Assembly: GCA_003165595.1 (NCBI GenBank)
Contig: PLWQ01000012.1
Location: 551,012-615,011 of the forward strand
Source: Fibrobacterota bacterium
GTDB taxonomy: Bacteria > Fibrobacterota > Chitinivibrionia > Chitinivibrionales > FEN-1185
DNA length: 64,000 nt
Direction of reading: 5' to 3'
Below are positions 61,048-64,000 of this stretch, piece by piece (positions within the stretch are counted from its first letter, which is position 1; each line of letters opens with the position of its first letter). The notes under the pieces were generated by a model. It was not told where the DNA came from, searched no databases, and was given only the letters and a program-made list of their open reading frames with translations. Made by a program: the position numbers and the translations under genes.

Positions 61048-62334
61048 ATGATTACCAAGCAGGAATCCCTCGACTACCATTCCCGGGGAAGAAAGGGAAA
61101 GATCGAAGTCGTTCCCAGCAAACCCTGCAAGACCCAGAAAGACCTTTCGCTGGCCTATACGCCCGGCGTGGCAGACGCATGCAGGGAAATCGAAAAGAAC
61201 CCTGACGACGTCTACCGGTACACTGCGCGCGGGAACCTGGTGGCGGTGATAAGCGACGGTACTGCGGTGCTCGGCCTGGGAAACATCGGCCCCCTGGCCG
61301 GGAAACCGGTAATGGAGGGCAAGGGCATTCTGTTCAAGCGGTTCGCCGACATCGACGTGTTCGACATCGAGCTCGACATCAAAGATCCGGAAGAGTTGAT
61401 CCGCATTGTGAAGGCCATGGAGCCCACCTTCGGCGGCATTAACCTCGAAGATATCAAAGCGCCGGAGTGCTTTCATATAGAAGAAACGCTCAAGCGCATG
61501 ATGAAGATTCCGGTGTTTCACGACGACCAGCATGGAACCGCCATCATTTCCGGGGCCGCGCTGCTCAACGCCGCCGAGCTGGTGGGCAAAAAAATGGCCG
61601 ATCTCTCCATCGTCTTCTCCGGCGCGGGCGCTGCCGCCATTTCCTGCGCGCGCCACTATGTGCAACTCGGCGCGCGCAGGGAAAATATTCTCATGGCCGA
61701 CCGGACCGGCGTCATTTACAAAGGAAGAACAGAGGGGATGAACAAATACAAAGCCCCGTTCGCCTCCGTCACCAAGAAACGTACCCTTGCCGAAGCAATG
61801 GACGGCGCCGACGTGTTTGTTGGTCTCTCCCAGGGCGGCCTGGTATCGGAGGACATGGTGAAATCCATGGCAGCCAGACCCGTTATTTTCGCCATGGCAA
61901 ATCCAGACCCGGAGATCGGGTTCGAAGAGGCGCGCGCGGCGCTTCCCGACTGCATCATGGCGACCGGGAGGTCCGATTATCCCAACCAGGTGAACAACGT
62001 GCTGGGGTTCCCGTTTATTTTCCGCGGCGCACTCGACGTTCGCGCCCGTGAGATAAACGAGCCCATGAAAGTGGCGGCCACGCACGCGCTGGCAAACCTC
62101 GCAAAGAAGCTCGACATTCCGCGCGACGTGCTTGAGGCATACGACGTGGATTCACTGGTGTTCGGTCCCGACTACATCATTCCAAAGCCGCTCGACGGCC
62201 GCGTGCTAGTTGAAGAAACCATCGCCGTGGCCCGGGCCGCCATGGACAGCGGCGTTGCCGCCCTGCCGATAGAAGATTTTTCGGCATACCGGGAGCACCT
62301 GGAAGAACTGGCCGAAAAGATCAGGACCCTGTAG
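61048..62334 (+). CDS. malic enzyme (short, NAD(P)-dependent)
   Basis: A 428-residue oxidative decarboxylase converting malate to pyruvate and CO2. Hallmarks: [63 protein letters not shown] (substrate/metal site), the dinucleotide-binding [14 protein letters not shown], and MANPDPEI. The length fits the bacterial short form without the phosphotransacetylase-like domain of MaeB. The ATG at 61048 has AAGGAA upstream. The two fumarase subunit genes follow after 15 bases, forming a malate/fumarate operon. NAD or NADP preference is not decided. Confidence 0.94.
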   Translation: MITKQESLDYHSRGRKGKIEVVPSKPCKTQKDLSLAYTPGVADACREIEKNPDDVYRYTARGNLVAVISDGTAVLGLGNIGPLAGKPVMEGKGILFKRFADIDVFDIELDIKDPEELIRIVKAMEPTFGGINLEDIKAPECFHIEETLKRMMKIPVFHDDQHGTAIISGAALLNAAELVGKKMADLSIVFSGAGAAAISCARHYVQLGARRENILMADRTGVIYKGRTEGMNKYKAPFASVTKKRTLAEAMDGADVFVGLSQGGLVSEDMVKSMAARPVIFAMANPDPEIGFEEARAALPDCIMATGRSDYPNQVNNVLGFPFIFRGALDVRAREINEPMKVAATHALANLAKKLDIPRDVLEAYDVDSLVFGPDYIIPKPLDGRVLVEETIAVARAAMDSGVAALPIEDFSAYREHLEELAEKIRTL

Positions 62335-62349
62335 ACGGGGACCGCGGCA

Positions 62350-63195
62350 ATGAAGACCATTCCCTTTAAAAAAATCGTCAACTCGGTTCGCGACTTGTGC
62401 CTCGCCGCCGCGTTCGACCTTCCCCCCGGCACAGCGCGCTCCCTGCGCGCCGCGGTCCGGAAAGAATCTTCGCCCCGGGGCCGGCGAATGCTCGGCCGGA
62501 TCCTCGACAACGCCCGCGTCGCGCGAGCGCAGCGAGTTCCAATATGTCAAGATACCGGCGTCGCGGTCTTTTACGTGGACCTCGGCGGCGAGGTGCGCGT
62601 ATCCGGCGGCACCCTCGCGGACGCGATCAACGAGGGGACGGGGCGCGGCTACGCCGAAGGCTTTTTGCGTCCGTCAATGGTATCGGACCCGCTGTTTGCG
62701 AGAAAGAACACGTTTACCAACACGCCCGCGGTTATTCATGTCTCGTGCGTACGGGGAACGACGCTTTCCATAACCCTGGCGCCCAAAGGCGGCGGGTCGG
62801 AGAACATGACCCGTCTCTTTATGCTCAAGCCGTCCGACGGCGAGGCCGGGGTGATTGACGCCGCCGTACAAACCGTGGTGATGGCCGGCGGCAATCCCTG
62901 CCCGCCCGTGATTGTCGGCGTCGGCATAGGCGGCACCGCGGAGGCCGCCGTCCTGCTGTCAAAGAAGGCGCTTGTGCGGCCCGTTGGAAGGCATCACCCG
63001 CACAAGCGGTATGCCGCGCTGGAGAAGAGCATTCTCGCCAAAGTAAACAAGTCGGGCGTGGGTCCCGGCGGCCTGGGCGGGTCCGTTACCGCGTTGGGAG
63101 TTGCCATTGAGGCTCTCCCCTGCCATATTGCAACGCTCCCCGTTGCGGTGTCGCTGTCCTGCCACGCCGCGCGGCACGCTTCGGTGACGTTATGA
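62350..63195 (+). CDS. class I fumarate hydratase, alpha subunit
   Basis: A 281-residue subunit of the two-subunit, iron-sulfur-dependent fumarase (or L-tartrate dehydratase; the family does not separate them). Fe-S ligand cysteines are visible in VPICQDTGVAVFYVDLG and GGNPCPPVIVGVGIGG, and a third near IEALPCHIATLPVAV. KNTFTNTPAVIHV and LAPKGGGSENMTRL are family motifs. The next gene, the beta subunit, overlaps by four bases (ATGA). The malic enzyme neighbour favours fumarase over tartrate dehydratase. Confidence 0.92.
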   Translation: MKTIPFKKIVNSVRDLCLAAAFDLPPGTARSLRAAVRKESSPRGRRMLGRILDNARVARAQRVPICQDTGVAVFYVDLGGEVRVSGGTLADAINEGTGRGYAEGFLRPSMVSDPLFARKNTFTNTPAVIHVSCVRGTTLSITLAPKGGGSENMTRLFMLKPSDGEAGVIDAAVQTVVMAGGNPCPPVIVGVGIGGTAEAAVLLSKKALVRPVGRHHPHKRYAALEKSILAKVNKSGVGPGGLGGSVTALGVAIEALPCHIATLPVAVSLSCHAARHASVTL

Positions 63196-63758
63196 CAAAG
63201 AAACGCGCTCTTTGCCTCTGTCCGCCGCTTTCGCGCGAGGTCGTCCTGTCGCTTGCCGCCGGCGACGAAGTGGAAATCACCGGAACAATCTTTACCGCGC
63301 GCGACGCGGCGCACAAACGGTTCGACGCTCTGCTTGCGGCCGGCAGGAAGCTGCCCGTTGACCTGCGCGGACAGATTCTTTATTACACGGGCCCGACGCC
63401 GTCGCATGCGGACACAGGCCGGTTCAGCGCCGGTCCCACAACCAGTTCCCGGATGGACGCCTACACGCCCCGCCTGATTGCCGCCACCGGCCTGGCCGGC
63501 ATGATCGGCAAGGGCAACAGAAGCGCGGCCGCGACCGACGCAATGATACGGCGTCATGCAGTGTATTTCGCCGCCGCCGGCGGCCTGGGTGCGCTTCTCG
63601 GCGCATGCGTAAAGGCCGCACGCGTGGTGTGCTACAAGGATCTCGGGCCCGAGGCGGTGTACGCGCTTTCTGTGGAGAACTTTCCCGCGACAGTGGCTAT
63701 TGACAGCAGAGGAAATAATCTGTATGTGTCGGGGCCCGCGCGCTACGCCTCACTGTAA
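63192..63758 (+). CDS. class I fumarate hydratase, beta subunit
   Basis: A 188-residue swivelling-domain subunit. GDEVEITGTIFTARDAAHKR, LRGQILYYTGPTP, AGPTTSSRMDAYTPRLI and MIGKGNRSA are the conserved substrate-binding segments, including the Lys-Gly and Arg-Met-Asp blocks. It is translationally coupled to the alpha subunit. It completes an operon of malic enzyme plus fumarase that links pyruvate and fumarate through malate. No terminator with a T-run is visible downstream within the window. Confidence 0.92.
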   Translation: MTKKRALCLCPPLSREVVLSLAAGDEVEITGTIFTARDAAHKRFDALLAAGRKLPVDLRGQILYYTGPTPSHADTGRFSAGPTTSSRMDAYTPRLIAATGLAGMIGKGNRSAAATDAMIRRHAVYFAAAGGLGALLGACVKAARVVCYKDLGPEAVYALSVENFPATVAIDSRGNNLYVSGPARYASL

Positions 63759-63966
63759 CATCCCGCAGAACCCTTGTTTGTCTCATGGCAAATCTCTGAG
63801 TTTTTTGTCCGCAACGCGGCCGCATTGAATAGCACAACCCGCGCAGTGAAGAACTCCGCAGCACCACGACTACGACCGCATACGGCACTACAGGAGTAGA
63901 CGCGACTGCGAACCTGCGGGGCATCTTCCATCCCTAAGGAAGAAGAAGTTTATAGTCGTTTGCTAA

Positions 63967-63986
63967 CCCCGAAGCAACCTTCGGGG
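63967..63986. other. hairpin near the window end
   Basis: CCCCGAAG-CAAC-CTTCGGGG, a perfect 8-bp stem with a four-base loop. No T-run follows before the window ends. It could be a terminator for the fumarase operon (about 210 bases past the stop) or belong to the next gene's region. The 63759-63966 stretch before it contains no recognised gene. Confidence 0.4.
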
Positions 63987-64000
63987 ACCGCGATTACAAC

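Overview
The window (about 57% G+C by eye) looks like a chromosomal segment of an uncultured Gram-negative bacterium of the FCB group, most plausibly Fibrobacterota (a Chitinivibrio/Chitinispirillum-like lineage). This is an inference from four things: an outer-membrane system (LptE, many lipoproteins, beta-barrel-like proteins), a short 281-residue primary-type sigma factor, flagellin with FliS, and many secreted enzymes that end in a degenerate type IX-like sorting tail (GR / GxY pattern). No rRNA, tRNA, CRISPR array, prophage or intact insertion sequence was recognised.

Layout. 1-5.7 kb: end of glycogen phosphorylase, a dynamin-like GTPase, a secreted protein and a YdjY-like secreted protein. 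5.8-13.5 kb: a cobalamin-type radical SAM gene behind a near-consensus sigma-54 promoter converges on a five-gene minus-strand run (TIM-barrel hydrolase, GH26 mannanase-like, GT-C membrane glycosyltransferase, unknown protein, second radical SAM paralogue). 13.8-22.3 kb: YceH, a GIY-YIG protein, a secreted subtilisin, an expansin-like protein with an unknown lipoprotein, a methyltransferase and a LysE exporter. 22.8-28.8 kb: a tandem-HTH small protein, a secreted helical protein, a GH16/GH30 beta-glucanase pair, pirin, and a pentapeptide-repeat protein. 29-36 kb: DinG, LptE, two RRM proteins, DapF, a small membrane protein and the sigma factor. 36-40.3 kb: two envelope proteins behind a CRP-like class II promoter, a methyltransferase and MraY. 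40.5-48.3 kb: an esterase, a tail-fibre-like protein, a second tandem-HTH protein, a cluster of very small zinc-binding/sigma-region-4 genes, FolD and small envelope proteins. 48.7-53.2 kb: membrane pyrophosphatase, small membrane proteins, FliS and flagellin with an excellent sigma-28 promoter. 53.5-60.3 kb: a six-gene operon combining a Ser/Thr kinase, an FHA-GAF-sigma-54 activator, TPR proteins and an outer-membrane protein. 61-63.8 kb: malic enzyme with two-subunit class I fumarase.

How it works together. The enzymes (GH16, GH30, GH26, expansin-like, subtilisin, esterase) fit a polysaccharide-degrading, motile cell that secretes its hydrolases, stores glycogen, runs a malate/fumarate module and conserves pyrophosphate energy. 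Three alternative promoter classes can be read directly (sigma-54, sigma-28, CRP-like), and the window also carries a sigma-54 activator. The most unusual parts are the paired radical SAM locus, the kinase/FHA/sigma-54 envelope operon, the mini-gene cluster at 44.3-45.0 kb, and several families of short repeats placed exactly at gene 3' ends.
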